From: Pollenia angustigena
Taxonomy: Eukaryota; Arthropoda; Insecta; Diptera; Polleniidae
NCBI GenBank assembly: GCA_930367215.1
Contig: OV884059.1
Location: 249,549,803-249,613,802 of the forward strand
Reading direction: 5' to 3'
DNA: 64,000 bases
Shown: in pieces, positions 1 to 11,459 of the stretch
Numbering within the stretch: position 1 is the first letter of the stretch
Layout of the letters: the number at the start of each line of letters is the position of its first letter
Notes under the pieces: model-generated
Told to the model about the DNA's origin: nothing
What the model saw: only the letters and a program-made list of their open reading frames with translations
The model's database searches: none
Made by a program: the position numbers and the translations under genes

Positions 1-135
1 TATGTTGAAGGGTTAGCATCAAAGGAAGATTCAACAATCTCTTCAAATATACGGCTCTTAAATAATTGTATAGCACATTTGTTTGATGAAATTCGATATG
101 AATTTTTATTACGAATAAATGTAGAATTCATTTGA
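1..135 (+). pseudogene. Unidentified coding fragment open at window edge
   Basis: Frame 1 is open from the first base to a TGA at 133-135 (44 codons). The residues look like real protein (contains HLFDEIRYE) and contrast with the AT-rich junk after it. I associate this short motif with uncharacterised proteins encoded by insect mobile elements, but cannot name the family. The start lies outside the window. It ends abruptly at the first copy of a three-times repeated AT-rich motif, so it is probably a truncated piece rather than a natural C-terminus. Confidence 0.3.
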
Positions 136-470
136 AAAAATAAAAAGGTTTTATATTACATAAAAAAGATAATTGTGAAAAGGAGCAATTAGCTGATTCT
201 ATAAAATATTTATTAAGTTATTTTTTTGTTTTGATTTTTTAAGAATTCTAAACACCTACACATCTGCTCAACTAATACTCAAATTTCTTTGTATTTCCAA
301 GAATTTTGAGACTTTATGAAACTTAAATTTGTCACGTATGTACAACTCATTTGAAAAATAAAAAAGTTTCATATTACATAAAAAAGACCATTCGACATGG
401 TTGTATCTACACACACCCTACTCTTTACGAACATCCAACAAAGACCCTGCACCTCAACCACGACAGTCGC

Positions 471-547
471 ATATATACACACACACAAACATACACAGAC
501 ACACACACAGCCACGATAACCACATTCACGCACACACATACACAGAC
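471..547. repeat. CA-rich microsatellite
   Basis: Imperfect CACACA tracts with ATACACAGACAC interruptions. A 98-codon open frame across it is only the translation of the repeat (His/Thr-rich) and is not a gene. Confidence 0.9.
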
Positions 548-622
548 AATAGAAGTGGAGGTGCTAGCAAATTGCAACCCTGTAAATGATAGGACTAGTA
601 CAAACACGCGTGTAAAAGGTAG

Positions 623-635
623 CCCCCCCCCCCCC
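623..635. repeat. Poly-C tract (13 C)
   Basis: Uninterrupted run of C in very AT-rich DNA, between two copies of a GGACTAGTACAAA-like phrase (about 590 and 645). The length may be unreliable in the assembly. Confidence 0.85.
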
Positions 636-639
636 ACAA

Positions 640-1440
640 GGGACTAGGACTAGTACAAAAGTAACCCCAACGTAGGTAAAAACATGGTCTATTTAACATT
701 ACGATGTGCTATGGCAGGACCATATAACCCCAGCTGTGGATTACAAGTAGTTAAAAATCGAAGACATGTCGTCTTACTACAAACAATTTTTAAGAATGAT
801 ATGGTCCATGCTTGCATTACATTGGAACCAGTCCAGGGAGTAGTCCATTTAATTAAAATGGATCAGGTAGTCTTATATACACACATATACGGCTCAGTCA
901 TCTCATAAGACATATAATGTAGTGCTGGGATGACCCCAATAAGAAACTAACTTAAACATTTTAATGTTACATTAACATTCACACACATAGTGAAAGATGA
1001 ATTAATGGCCTTAATTAACTCAACTGTAGCAAACCGACCGACTAATCATATATGCCGACTCAAACCACCGTAGCGTAGGCATCATCCCACATTCGAAAAT
1101 TAAAAAGGTTTAATATTACAAAAAAAGTTTCATCCCAGGGATGGAAACCCGGGTTTAACTTATTCTCATTTGTTACATACAAAAAATTTTTTTTAAAGAT
1201 GCAAACACAAATCATTTTATTTTTAAACCAGCCATTCAAACGGACGGACGGATTTTGCTTACACAATTAGAACTACTTACTCAAATCCAGGCATGAATCA
1301 TATTTTGTAGGGATCCAATTACAACATATTTATATCAATTCTTATTAGAAATGTATACATACTCCCATCTATGGATGATCCCAAATTTGTATGGAAAAAG
1401 TGCCGTAGAACTGTCCAAAACATACTACTCTACTCCTATA
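640..1440. other. No supported gene
   Basis: Open frames here (for example 684-908) have no recognisable motif. From about 1360 the sequence becomes faintly coding-like and runs into the Tigger-type transposase remnant. Confidence 0.6.
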
Positions 1441-2193
1441 CTTCAACCAATGGATCAGGGTGTAATTGCTAACTTATTATTTGCGCCGCGTTTTCAAGAA
1501 TCTGATCAAATATGTTGATGGTCCAAACCGGACAACTATTACAGAATTTTGGAAGCAATTTAATATACTTAATGCAGTTGACAACGTTAAAAAATCTTGG
1601 GATGAAGTTAAAGAAACAGCCATGAATGGAGTATTGAAAAAATTATGGCCCGAATGCACTAATGATTTCGGAAGTTCAATGCAAAACATTCAAGAAATTC
1701 AAAATGAAATTGTCGCTATGGCACACGAAGTCGGTATGGATGAAGTGGGTAATGAAGATGTGGCAGAAGTTCTTGGATCGGGAGAGGAAAATATTTCAAA
1801 TGAAGAATTAATAGAGATGCTTGAAGGAAGCACGGATGCGGAAATTGTAGGAAATCTTATGCATGGCGAAAGTTCGCGTATTTTGACATCACAAAAAATG
1901 TCAAAAGCATTTTCTCTTATCCAGGAAGCTATCGATATATTTTCGGAAAACGATCCTTTTGCAGAAAGAAGTCTTAAGGTTTCCAGAGAAATAGAAAACT
2001 CAATTCTTTGCTATAGAGAATTATACAAAGATAAAAATAACTCCGCAAAGCAAACCTCATTAGTTTCTTATTTTTCAAAAAAAGTGCTGCAGCTCCAAAT
2101 ATTCAAGAATCTGTAGAATCTATTTCCGATGCCAGTTTGGATGAAGGTTCATCTACAAGCCTAGGCGAGGGCTCATACAACACATCAGAATAG
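1441..2193 (+). pseudogene. Tigger/pogo-type DDE transposase, C-terminal part, decayed
   Basis: The conserved phrase LQPMDQGVIA, typical of Tigger/jerky DDE transposases just after the catalytic core, is read at 1441-1470. It then breaks by a frameshift and continues at about 1466-2116 with YYLRRVFKNLI and an acidic C-terminal tail (about 216 codons). A second frameshift in an A-run near 2083 leads to a short acidic Ser-rich end with TAG at 2191-2193. The N-terminal DNA-binding domains and the first catalytic Asp are not visible upstream, so this is a 5'-truncated, frameshifted copy. In this family the protein cuts and pastes its element at TA sites; this copy cannot. Confidence 0.8.
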
Positions 2194-2577
2194 ATATAGC
2201 ATTTATAATTTATAATATTATATTTCAATTACTTATAAAGTTATTATTTTAATTTGAAAATTGAATTTTTTTTTAAATGTAAAATGTGCTTTTTTTTGTG
2301 TTTAATTTTTAAAACGAATAAATTTCTTTTCTTATCACTTTGTTATAAATGTTTCTAAAAAAGGGGTTCGAATAACGAACATTTTGGGTACACATCTATC
2401 TATTTTTAGTACAAAGTTATACAAATATGAATCTCGATTTACGAATATTTTTGATACCTGGAACGTATCTATTTATTTTCAGTAGAATGGCATACTAATT
2501 TTGAGCCCGATATACGAATATTCGATATACGTCTATTTTCACAGAACGTATCCTATTCGTAAACCGGGGGATTACTG
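1441..2577 (+). mobile_element. Tigger-like DNA transposon, 3' part with terminal repeat
   Basis: The transposase remnant is followed by AATAAA-bearing 3' DNA and then a zone of short phrases around CGAATA and ATACGAATATTCG (about 2368-2550). It ends with AAACCGGGGGATTACTG at 2561-2577, directly before TA (2578-2579). Reversed, this end starts CAGTAATCCCCC, as Tigger-type TIRs do. The matching left TIR was not found, so the 5' boundary is unknown. Confidence 0.65.
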
Positions 2578-2579
2578 TA

Positions 2580-2956
2580 TTTCCTTAATAAAAATCCGTT
2601 ATTTTTTTGCTGCCTTTATGTCGCCTACTTATAATTTTTATTTTAGTCGCAGTTTGTGTTTGAAAGCGTACGGTCAAAGCACAAATTATATGTCTGTGGG
2701 TCAAAGTTATTTAAAGTAAACAGGTATTTAAAAATGTATTCCAAACGGCATTGGAGAAGACTTTTATTATAAGGCTTTTGAATAATATAATTTATTCCAA
2801 AGAATGAATTATTTAATTCATTCGCAGGATACATTAAAATAATTTATTACAATCCTAGGACATGGTCAGTGTTAAGAATAATGAATTCTGGAATCAAATA
2901 TCATACAAGATATGTATTACTTTCTCGATTCCTATTAATTCCATTTTCCCGCTGGG
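2580..2956. other. No supported gene
   Basis: AT-rich spacer between the Tigger-like end and the truncated 5' LTR. It does not match the U3 part of the 3' LTR, so the BEL 5' LTR was cut at about 2957 and joined to unrelated DNA. Confidence 0.55.
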
Positions 2957-3203
2957 AAGAAGCGCAGCTTAAAGATTTTTTTCTTATTCTTGATAATATA
3001 TTTCTGCTGAGTACTAGTTTTGCCTTTAAAATTTGTTGCTGCACAATAAACATTTTGTAATTAAATTTTAAACAATTTGTTTTACTTGGTGAATTATAAA
3101 AAGTGTTTGCCCCGTGTGTTTGATTTCACGGATATAATTATTATTGAACAAGTTTTCGTCGATTATTGCAAATAAAACGTGTGTTCGATTTCAGGTCAAA
3201 ACA
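2957..3203 (+). repeat. 5' LTR remnant of the BEL/Pao element
   Basis: Nearly identical to the last part of the 3' LTR, from AAGAAGCGCAGCTTAA to GTCAAAACA. It lacks the first ~250 bp (U3) seen at 22803-23060, so it is 5'-truncated. It keeps the uninterrupted sequence CAGCTTAAAGATTT, the empty site of the MITE found in the 3' LTR. Confidence 0.88.
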
Positions 3204-3221
3204 TTGGTGACCCCGACGTGA
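3204..3221 (+). other. Primer-binding site
   Basis: TTGGTGACCCCGACGTGA starts immediately after the LTR end CAAAACA. This is the expected place and style of a BEL/Pao minus-strand primer-binding site. The priming tRNA was not assigned. Confidence 0.75.
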
Positions 3222-3227
3222 TGCAAA

Positions 3228-4715
3228 ATGGCATCTTCCGAAGAAACTGGTGTACAAGAATCGTTTTTAAAGCGTAAGTCATTGAATCTGAGAATACGCT
3301 TGGCAAGTATTGAGCAGGAGCTCAAATCGGATGATCTACAAGTAATGGATGAGGCTGAGTTAACAGTTAAGCTCGACATGGTGGAAAAACTATTTGGTAA
3401 TTTCGAAGCTATTCATGAACAGCTTGAACAAAAAGACGAAATGGAAAGCAATGTTCCTATAGAAGCATCAGCATCGTATGCATGTATTAAAACAATTTTA
3501 AGAAGAAAGCTTATAGCTTGCCAAAATATTGGTAATGTTGATCGGCATCCATTGGTAAGGCAATCAACAATTGATGAAAACCAGGATTCAATTGTAATAC
3601 AACAACAACGCACTCGACTGCCCGTTATCAAAATTCCTATGTTTAATGGTTCATACACGGAATGGCCTGATTTTTATTCGATGTTTTCAACGGTTGTTGG
3701 AAGTGATGATGAGTTAACAAAAATTGAAAAGTTTCAGCATTTGCGATCTAGTTTGAGTGGTCCAGCTTTGGACTCGATTCGGTCCTTGGAGATAAGTGAT
3801 ATAAATTATGAAAAGGCACTAAGTATCTTAAAATTAAGGTTTGATAACAAACGTTTAAATTTTCAGGCTCACGTTAAAGACATAGTCGCATTGGACAGTG
3901 TTGAGGTAGGATCAGTGGCAAAGTTTAGAAATTTAAGTGATACTGTAAACTCACATCTTCGTGCTTTATTTTCAATGTGAACTAAGGATCAAATAGCAGA
4001 TTGTCTACTTATACAAATTGTAAGCCGTAAATTGGACATTGAAACTCAGAAAAAGTGGGAGGAATTGACTCCTGTAAATGAAATTCCAACCTGGGATGCA
4101 ATGGATAAATTTCTTCAGCGACGGTGCCAGATGATGGAAAATGTGGAGTGTGCCATGCTGGTAGTAGTTAAAAATTCATCAAGACAGGTGGGCTATAACA
4201 CGTATTTTAATACTAACAGTCGTAAAAAATATTTTTTAATATCAAATAACACTATAAAATTGTGCCAAATGTGCAATGACCAAGCCCATACAATATACAC
4301 TTGCCCTCATTTTATTTCGCAAACGCCTTTTGCTCGCTTTCAGGAAGCAAAACGTTTAGGTTTGTGTATCAATTGTCTAAGAAAGGGCCATGTTGCCAAA
4401 TCTTGTATGTCAAACGGCTGTCGAAACTGTTCGGCTAAGCATCATAGCTTGCTTCATATGGAAGACAATCATTCCCAGATAAAACAGTTGCCTAATTTAG
4501 ATCAAGGTGTAAAGGAAATAAAAAATTCTGCTGGTATGGAAAATACATTTTCGTCTTCTGCTCAAAATTCAGAACAAGCCGCGTCTACCTCAAAACACTT
4601 GCCACAAAAGTCTCTTGTCGTTTCAAATACTTTTCCTGAAAATAAAATTGAACTATTGGGCAACGCAGTTTTGGCAACAGCAGTAATTTTTATAAAAAAC
4701 AAAGCCAATTTTTAA
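3228..4715 (+). pseudogene. BEL/Pao Gag, one internal stop
   Basis: The reading frame starts with ATG at 3228, a few bases after the primer-binding site. It has an N-terminal coiled/acidic segment, then a DUF1759-type gag core (about residues 125-250, with KIPMFNGSYTEWPDFYSMF). Three Cys/His zinc-binding clusters of nucleocapsid type follow, at about 4264-4310, 4366-4410 and 4420-4455. One in-frame TGA at 3978-3980 breaks the protein after about 250 residues; the same frame resumes and runs to TAA at 4713-4715. Gag would package the RNA. The stop makes this copy non-functional without read-through. Confidence 0.88.
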
Positions 4716-5141
4716 ATTCCATGGAGAGCAATTCTTGATTCTGCTTCTCAAATAAATTTTATAACGTCTGATTTAGCTAACAAACTGCAAGTTAAACAAC
4801 ACAAAAATACAACTTTCGTGTCGGGCATAGGGCTGTCAGATTTGCGCACTGAAAGAATAGTGAACATTTTCGTACAATCTCGTTTGAACAGAGAAATAGC
4901 TATTGTGTCGGCTGCTGTCGTGCCATCTATCGTTGATTATCAACCGCCCGTAACAATTAACATTTCCAAATGAGGTTCAATTAGCTGATCCATTATTTTT
5001 TAAGCCCCAGCGCATTGATATGCTTATAGGAGGTGATTTTTTTTTTGAATTTTTGAAAGCTGAACAAATTAGAATTGGACCCGGTTACCTTTCTTACAAA
5101 ATACATCACTGGGTTGGATCGTCGCTGGTGGTAGAAATGTT
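4716..5141 (+). pseudogene. BEL/Pao aspartic protease region, broken
   Basis: In the gag frame after the TAA at 4713, the sequence reads an aspartic protease start with ILDSASQINFIT at 4731-4766. DSAS replaces the usual DSGS/DTGS and is common in BEL proteases. The frame stops at a TGA near 4971-4973, where a 1-base frameshift moves the continuation (FFKPQRIDMLIGGDFF, about 5000-5048) into another frame. In the family this enzyme cuts the Gag-Pol polyprotein. Confidence 0.78.
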
Positions 5142-7230
5142 TTGCAAAAATCAAATCACTGTCTTATAATTTCGCAGGCCAATCAATATGAAACTATGGA
5201 AGAAAATTTGGATTTTTTAATTCGTAAATTTTGGGAAATTGAAAATCATACAGAAATTTCTCCTAAAAGATCGCAAGAAGAACATGATTGTGAAAAACAT
5301 TTTGTTCAAAATTATTGCCGCTTAGGCTCTGGTGAATATTCGGTTCGCCTGCCATTTAAAAAACCTCCCAATTCGCTGGGTGATTCGTATCAATCTGCAC
5401 TGCGTCGTTTTAAAAAATTAGAGTCTCGTCTCGATAAATGTCACGAACTTAAGGAACAATATTCGGCCTTTATTAGGGAGTATGAACATTTGGGCCATAT
5501 GTCCCTAGTTAAAACTTTTCCCAATGGTGTAACGACCTATTTTTTACCACATCACTGTGTGACTAAAATCGATAGCTCTACTACAAAATTACGTGTAGTA
5601 TTTGATGGGTCCGCCCGAACGTCAACTGGAAACTCTTTAAATGACATTCTTATGTGTGGCCCAACTATACAGGAGAATCTATTTAATATCAACTTCGCTT
5701 TAGATCATTCAACGTTGCTTTAACTGGCGACATATGTAAAATTTACCGTTGTGTAAAGGTTTCTTATCCCGATAATTTTCTGCAATGCATTCTCTGGCGT
5801 GATCATCCTCATGAGGTTTTGAGAATTTATAAGCTTGATACGGTAACATACGGTACTAAGCCAGCATCATTCCTCTCCATTCGCTCAATGCAGCAGCTAG
5901 CAAGTGATGAACAAAATAATTATCACCTTGGTTCAAAAATAGTTCTTCGAGACTTTTATGTTGATGATCTTATTTCTGGCGGGAATTCTATTAAAGAAGT
6001 TGAAGCTATACTAAAGGAAACAACAAAGTTATTACAAAAAGGTGGTTTTAAAATTCGAAAGTGGTGTTCAAGCGAACCTCTAGTTTTAAAAGGATTAAAT
6101 GATGAAGAAAAGGAATCATTTTTAAAATTCCAAGACGGTACTGACGTCACAAAAACCTTAGGCCTAATATGGGAACCAAAAAGCGATAAATTTCTGTTCA
6201 CAATTGCCCCTTTTCCAAATAATGATAAAGTTACAAAACGATTGATTTTATCCACTATCGCAAAGTTATACGACCCCTTAGGACTTGTTGGGCCAATTGT
6301 TGTCAAAGCAAAGGTCTTCCTCCAGAAATTGTGGAAGGAAAAGGTTAATTGGGATTATGCTATTTCGCCTTGCCTTAAGAAAGTTTGGTTAAGCTTATGT
6401 GATGAATTCAATTTTATTGATGAATGCAAATTTTCAAGAAAGGTTATGATCCCTGAATCCCGCTATGAAATTCATGCTTTTTGCGACGCCAGTTTAGCAG
6501 CATACGGAGCTTGTGTCTACATATTGAGTGAAAAATTTGGCATTTATGAAGTTCATTTACTTTGTTCAAAGTCGCGCGTTGCTCCGACTCAAGTTTTAAC
6601 AGTACCAAGATTGGAGTTATGTGCTGCATTATTGCTAGCAGAGCTTATGCATGCTATTGCACAAATGAAAATTTTTTCTGGAAATATTTTTTGTTGGTCG
6701 GATTCAACTATTGTATTGTCATGGATTCGTGAACAGTCATCTAACTACCAAGTATTTGTTGCCAATCGTATTAGTCGCATTCTATCGTTGACTTCAAAAA
6801 TGTGCTGGCAATATGTACCAACAAACATGAACCCTGCTGATATGTTATCAAGAGGCGCTTCTGCTCGAGAAATCTCATCATCAAATTTGTGGTTATATGG
6901 ACCTGACTTTTTAAAAAATGATCGCTGTTTTTGGCCACAACAACCACCCGCTTTAGAAAACTTGCCCAAGAAAAGAAAACTTACTTTGTTAATCTCATCT
7001 GTCAATGAACACTATGACTTGTCTCTTGAGTGTAAATACATTGCATCCTTTGGAAATATTTCTAGAGTTTATGGCTACATATATAAATTTGGAGCTGCAA
7101 ACGTGTCATGCAGAAAGGCGCCACTTACATGTTCTGATGTTAAACGTGGTGTTCAATTGCTTATTCGAATGGTGCAAAAATCATGCTTTCCCGCTGAATA
7201 CAAATCACTTGTAGAAAATAAAATAATAAA
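5142..7230 (+). pseudogene. BEL/Pao reverse transcriptase and RNase H, frameshifted
   Basis: The RT N-terminal part reads in frame from 5142 to a TAA at 5721. Motifs include FPNGVTTYFLPHHCV and LRVVFDGSA. A frameshift at about 5717 moves the next part (TGDICKIYRCVKV) into the frame that continues from 5819. The catalytic YVDD box is at 5957-5968, preceded by TVTYGTKPASFL. RNase H follows with HAFCDASLAAYGA near 6470-6515 and the PRLELCAA box near 6605-6628. The enzyme would copy element RNA into DNA. The active-site boxes are kept but the frame is broken. Confidence 0.88.
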
Positions 7231-8133
7231 TTTATCGAGCAAATTAAAATCTTTAAATCCATTTATGGATGAATTTGGTTTAATAAGAGTTGGTGGTCGT
7301 CTTCAAAAGTCAATCCTCGAGTTTAGTGCGCAACATCCAATAATAATTCCGAAAAATCACCCTTTGACAGAATCTATCATCAGACACTTCCATTACAAAA
7401 ATATGCACGCTGGTCCACAATCGTTGTTGGCAACAATCAGACTACAGTATTGGCCAATAGGTGGCAGAAAAGAAGTGAGCAGAATTTGCAGTAAATGCAT
7501 CAAATGTTTTCGATTACGCCCTCAAGTCGTGGAACATATTATGGGAACTCTATAAAATGTTACATAAGTTTATTTATTTGTTTTGCAACAAAGGCAGTGC
7601 ATCTCGAATTAGTAAAGGATTTGTCAACTCCATCATTTTTAGCTGCTCTTAAACGTTTCATCAGTATACGTGGGAAACCAAGGGAAATATGGTCTGATAA
7701 TGCAACCAACTTTGTGGGTGCCAAAAATCAACTAATAGAGCTAAAAAGATTATTTTTTAGTCAACAACACAAAGAAGCTGTGCACATGCAGTGTTTGGAC
7801 GATGGAATCGATTGGAAATTCATACCTCCTCGTTCCCCGCACTTTGGTGGTCTTTGGGAGGCCGCAGTTAAGGTGGCTAAATTACATATCTTGCGTACCA
7901 TCGGCCTTTCTATTCTGGATTTTGTAGAGCTTCGAACTTTTATTTCTCAAATTTCTGCTATAATGAATTCACGCCCGCTTTGTCCCATTTCAGAAAATCC
8001 CGATGACCTTGAATTTTTGACACCATCCCATTTTTTAACTGGAGCCCCACTGACTTCAGTTGTAGAACCAAACATATCAAAGCTGAATATTCATCGCCTT
8101 GATCGTTGGCAAAAGGTGTGCTACATGCAACAG
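7231..8133 (+). pseudogene. BEL/Pao integrase, N-terminal and core part, first catalytic Asp lost
   Basis: The HHCC zinc-binding domain is visible at about 7380-7512 (HFHYKNMHAG through CSKCIKCF). The frame stops just after 7550. The core resumes at about 7556 with KCYISLFICFATKAVHLE. The family segment between these, which carries the first catalytic Asp, is missing, so an internal deletion of roughly 40 codons is inferred. The second Asp (WSDNATNFVGA, near 7690) and the Glu (GGLWEAAVK, near 7850) are present. At 8133 the gene is cut by the Polinton-type insertion and continues at 22509. Confidence 0.87.
8128..8133. repeat. Target-site duplication CAACAG, left copy
   Basis: CAACAG directly before the element terminus AGTAGTATG. 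The same six bases follow the other terminus at 22503-22508. Confidence 0.92.
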
Positions 8134-8189
8134 AGTAGTATGTTTGTGTACCTTCTAATCCACTTTTTTCATACAAAGTTCGGTGCATG

Positions 8190-8330
8190 CACCCTACGCC
8201 GGCATTTAAGTTCATCGATTGATACTCTACACTGAACCGTCATGGAAATTTTATTTTCACCCTACGCTGGCATTTAAGTTCATCGATTGCTACTCTACAC
8301 TGAAACGTCATTGCTCACCCTACAGTCGGT
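8190..8330 (+). repeat. Subterminal direct repeats, left arm
   Basis: Two ~54-bp copies (8190-8243 and 8258-8311) start CACCCTACG, run through GGCATTTAAGTTCATCGATT and end near CGTCAT. A partial third start (CACCCTAC) lies at 8316. The mirror set is at 22306-22446. Repeats just inside a terminus could be transposase/integrase or replication-protein binding sites; this is inference. Confidence 0.85.
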
Positions 8331-8673
8331 TGGTTTACTTAATAAGATATTCGTTAGGTTCGCAGCATTGGAGAGATAATATTTTTTATATAAACATATA
8401 TTGTATATATATATTTTTAAACCCTTTACAAAGTTTCGTTAACAAATGGTTAACATTATCATTTGATTTTGTTAGTTCAATTACCATTCATATAAATCCA
8501 ACCCTAAGAATCGTTATTCCAAATCTTTACATATTGAATACTCTTCCACAAGAATACCCGTTTTGATAGCTATAATATATAGGTAATTCACTTTTTATGT
8601 AATAAATTAAAAAATTAACATATAACATGCATTTAAAGTCGCTTATGCCAACTAAATAATGAATCTAATTCAA
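8312..8673 (+). other. Arm spacer with a conserved TCGCTTATRCCAACTAAA box
   Basis: No gene. Contains the first of three copies of a block reading AATTAAAAAATTAAC, then AAAGTCGCTTATGCC and AACTAAA (about 8600-8665). The other copies are at about 10222-10290 and 10883-10970, on both sides of the tandem repeats, and are mirrored in the right arm. Confidence 0.7.
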
Positions 8674-10226
8674 GGATTTTAAAAATTTTGTGAATAAAAT
8701 ACCAACAAAATGGGTATTTCGAGTGTATTTAAGGGTTGATTTGAATATTTATTTAAGATTTTAATAAGTTTGTGAATAAAATACCAACAAAATGGGTATT
8801 TCGAGTGTATTTAAGGGTTGATTTGAATATTTATTTAAGATTTTAATAAGTTTGTGAATAAAATACCAATAAAATGGGTATTTCGAGGGTATTTAAGGGT
8901 TGATTTGAATATTTATTTAAGATTCTAATAAGTTTGTGAATAAAATACCAGCAAAAATGGGTATTTTGAGGGTATTTAAGGGTTGATTTTAATATTTATT
9001 TAAGATTTTAATAAGTTTGTGAACAAAATACCAGCAAAATGGGTATTTCGAGGGTATTTAAGGGTTGATTTGAATATTTATTTAAGATTTTAATAAGTTT
9101 GTGAAGAAATTACCAACAAAATGGGTATTTTGAGGGTATTTAAGCGTTGATTTCAATATTTATTTAGGATTTTAATAATTTTGTGAATAAAATACCAGCA
9201 AAATGGATATTTTGAGGGTATTTAAGGGTTGATTTTAATATTTATTTAAGATTTGAATAAGTTTGTGAACAAAATACCAGCAAAATGGGTATTTCGAGGG
9301 TATTTAAGGGTTGATTTGAATATTTATTTAGGATTTTAATAATTTTGTGAATAAAATACCAACAAAATGGGTATTTCGAGGGTATTTAAGGGTTGATTTG
9401 AATATTTATTTAAGATTTTAATAAGTTTGTGAAGAAAATACCAACAAAAATGGGTATTTTGAGGGTATTTAAGCGTTGATTTCAATATTTATTTAGGATT
9501 TTAATAAGTTTGTGAAGAAAATACCAATAAAATGGATATTTCGAGGGTATTTAAGCGTTGATTTCAATATTTATTTAGGATTTTAATAAGTTTGTGAAGA
9601 AAATACCAACAAAATGGGTATTTTGAGGGTATTTAAGCGTTGATTTCAATATTTATTTAGGATTTTAATAATTTTGTGAATAAAATACCAGCAAAATGGA
9701 TATTTTGAGGGTATTTAAGGGTTGATTTTAATATTTATTTAAGATTTGAATAAGTTTGTGAACAAAATACCAGCAAAATGGGTATTTCGAGGGTATTTAA
9801 GGGTTGATTTGAATATTTATTTAGGATTTTAATAATTTTGTGAATAAAATACCAACAAAATGGGTATTTCGAGGGTATTTAAGGGTTGATTTGAATATTT
9901 ATTTAAGATTTTAATAAGTTTGTGAAGAAAATACCAACAAAATTGATATTTTGAGGATATTTAAGCGTTGATTTCAATATTTATTTAGGATTTTAATAAG
10001 TTTGTGAAGAAAATACCAATAAAATGGATATTTCGAGGGTATTTAAGCGTTGATTTCAATATTTATTTAGGATTTTAATAAGTTTGTGAAGAAAATACCA
10101 ATAAAATGGATATTTCGAGGGTATTTAAGAGTTGATTTGAATATTTATTTAGGATTTTAAAAATTTTGTGAAGAAAATACCAATAAAATGGGTATTTTGA
10201 GAGGATTTAAGCGTTGATTTGAATAT
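8674..10226 (+). repeat. Tandem repeat, ~82-bp unit, about 19 copies (left arm)
   Basis: The unit contains AATAAGTTTGTGAA, AAAATACCAACAAAATGG, GTATTTCGAGGGTATTTAAG and GTTGATTTGAATATTTATTT. Copies vary at a few sites (CGAGGG/TGAGGG, AAGGGT/AAGCGT, ACCAAC/ACCAGC/ACCAAT) that recur in blocks, which suggests higher-order duplication. The unit is about twice the length of a typical CRISPR repeat and has no variable spacers. Mirrored at 20410-21962. Confidence 0.92.
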
Positions 10227-11459
10227 AAATTAAAAAATTAACGTTTAACATAAATTTAAAGTCGCTTATACCAACTAAATAATTAATCTGATACATTTTT
10301 AACTTTTTTCTTTGATATACGTATGTATATTAATATACGTATGTATTATATTAACGAACTCGTAGTGTTTAATTAATACATATATAGTTAATTTGCTATT
10401 CTACAATATAAGTTTAGTGAAGAATTTAATTCGATCTATGCTTATATTACATATATACCTTTAACCTGTTGATATAGTATAGATTTAAACCTTATACATG
10501 TTGATGCAATAAAATTTATATTTAAATAACCATAGAATATGGTTTATTTAATGATTTGATAACATTTAGTAAAAGTTTATATATGATATAAACTTGAAGT
10601 TGACTATACCATTAGAATTAAATATTATTGAGAAAAAAACTAAAATCATATAACAAAATCAATAAAGATGTTTTAAAAAAGAGGATAACATAGGGTTTTT
10701 GAATGCTTGATAAGGAAAAACCTAAAATATATGCGCATAATGTATTATTATAACCACTTTATATTTTTTTTTTATAGTTTAATAATAAACCATAAACCCA
10801 TTACATAACAATCCATAGAATATTATACAATATTTATATAATTAAAAACCACAAAACAAAATCGCAAACTATTCTTATGTATATAATTCACTTTTTATAT
10901 TATATATTAAAAAATTAATGTAAACCATAAACTTTAAGTCGCTTATGCCAACTAAAAATTTAATCTGATACTTTTTAAACTTTTTTTCTTTGATTTATAT
11001 GTGTGCGTTGCTAAAAAATGTCATTTGTTTGTATTAACTAACTCGTAGTGTTTGTTTAATATATCGTATTACATTTCTTCAAAAATTAAAATTATACAAA
11101 CTGGATATTTATAATTATATATAATCAATTAATCCAACAATTGTTTATATATGTATGTATGTAACGCTGAATTCGCATTATTTTTAAAGTTTTTTGTTTT
11201 ATTGTTACTTTATTTAAAGATTTCACATTATGATGAAATTCTTATAACCCTTAATAATAATCCTTATCTACAGCAACTTAACATATACATTAATAAAGAT
11301 GACTCAACTAACCAAACCAAACAAAACCAAACCAAACATGTTTGGTTTTCTAAAATTCTTTAATTCTACTGAAATAAGCCCCGCCCCTTATTTATAAGTT
11401 TAAGGCTAAACAATAATAACGTGACTGCATCAAATATGATTAGTTGCGAAAAATTTTAG
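10227..11459 (+). other. AT-rich arm segment upstream of polymerase, no gene
   Basis: No coding sequence supported. Contains two more copies of the TCGCTTAT box, two copies of an AACTCGTAGTGTTT phrase (about 10354 and 11040), a short ACCAAACCAAAC repeat (about 11313-11345) and a GC-rich patch CCCCGCCCC near 11380, 80 bp above the TATA box. A 70-codon frame at 11151-11363 has no recognisable feature. Confidence 0.6.

Larger units (their letters stand above)
129..1127 (+). repeat. Dispersed ~40-bp AT-rich motif, three copies
   Basis: Copies at 129-169, 348-387 and 1090-1127 share the pattern CATTTGAAAA, a run of A with a T, then TTATATTACATAAAAAAG with a few changes. They are direct repeats about 220 and 740 bp apart. 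The DNA between copies shows no recognisable gene. They may be element ends or subterminal repeats; no TIR or TSD was found. Confidence 0.5.

Noticed and set aside
351..647. 98-codon open frame over the CA microsatellite
   Set aside because: The protein is only a Thr/His translation of the repeat; the reverse-strand frame there is the matching Val/Cys artefact.
684..908. 74-codon open frame
   Set aside because: No motif, no promoter or repeat support and ordinary length for chance in this DNA.
8674..10226. CRISPR-like array
   Set aside because: Units are ~82 bp without distinct spacers, in a eukaryotic transposon; it is a minisatellite.
11151..11363. 70-codon frame upstream of the polymerase (and its mirror at 19264-19485)
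   Set aside because: Lies in AT-rich spacer and overlaps the ACCAAAC simple repeat; no recognisable feature.
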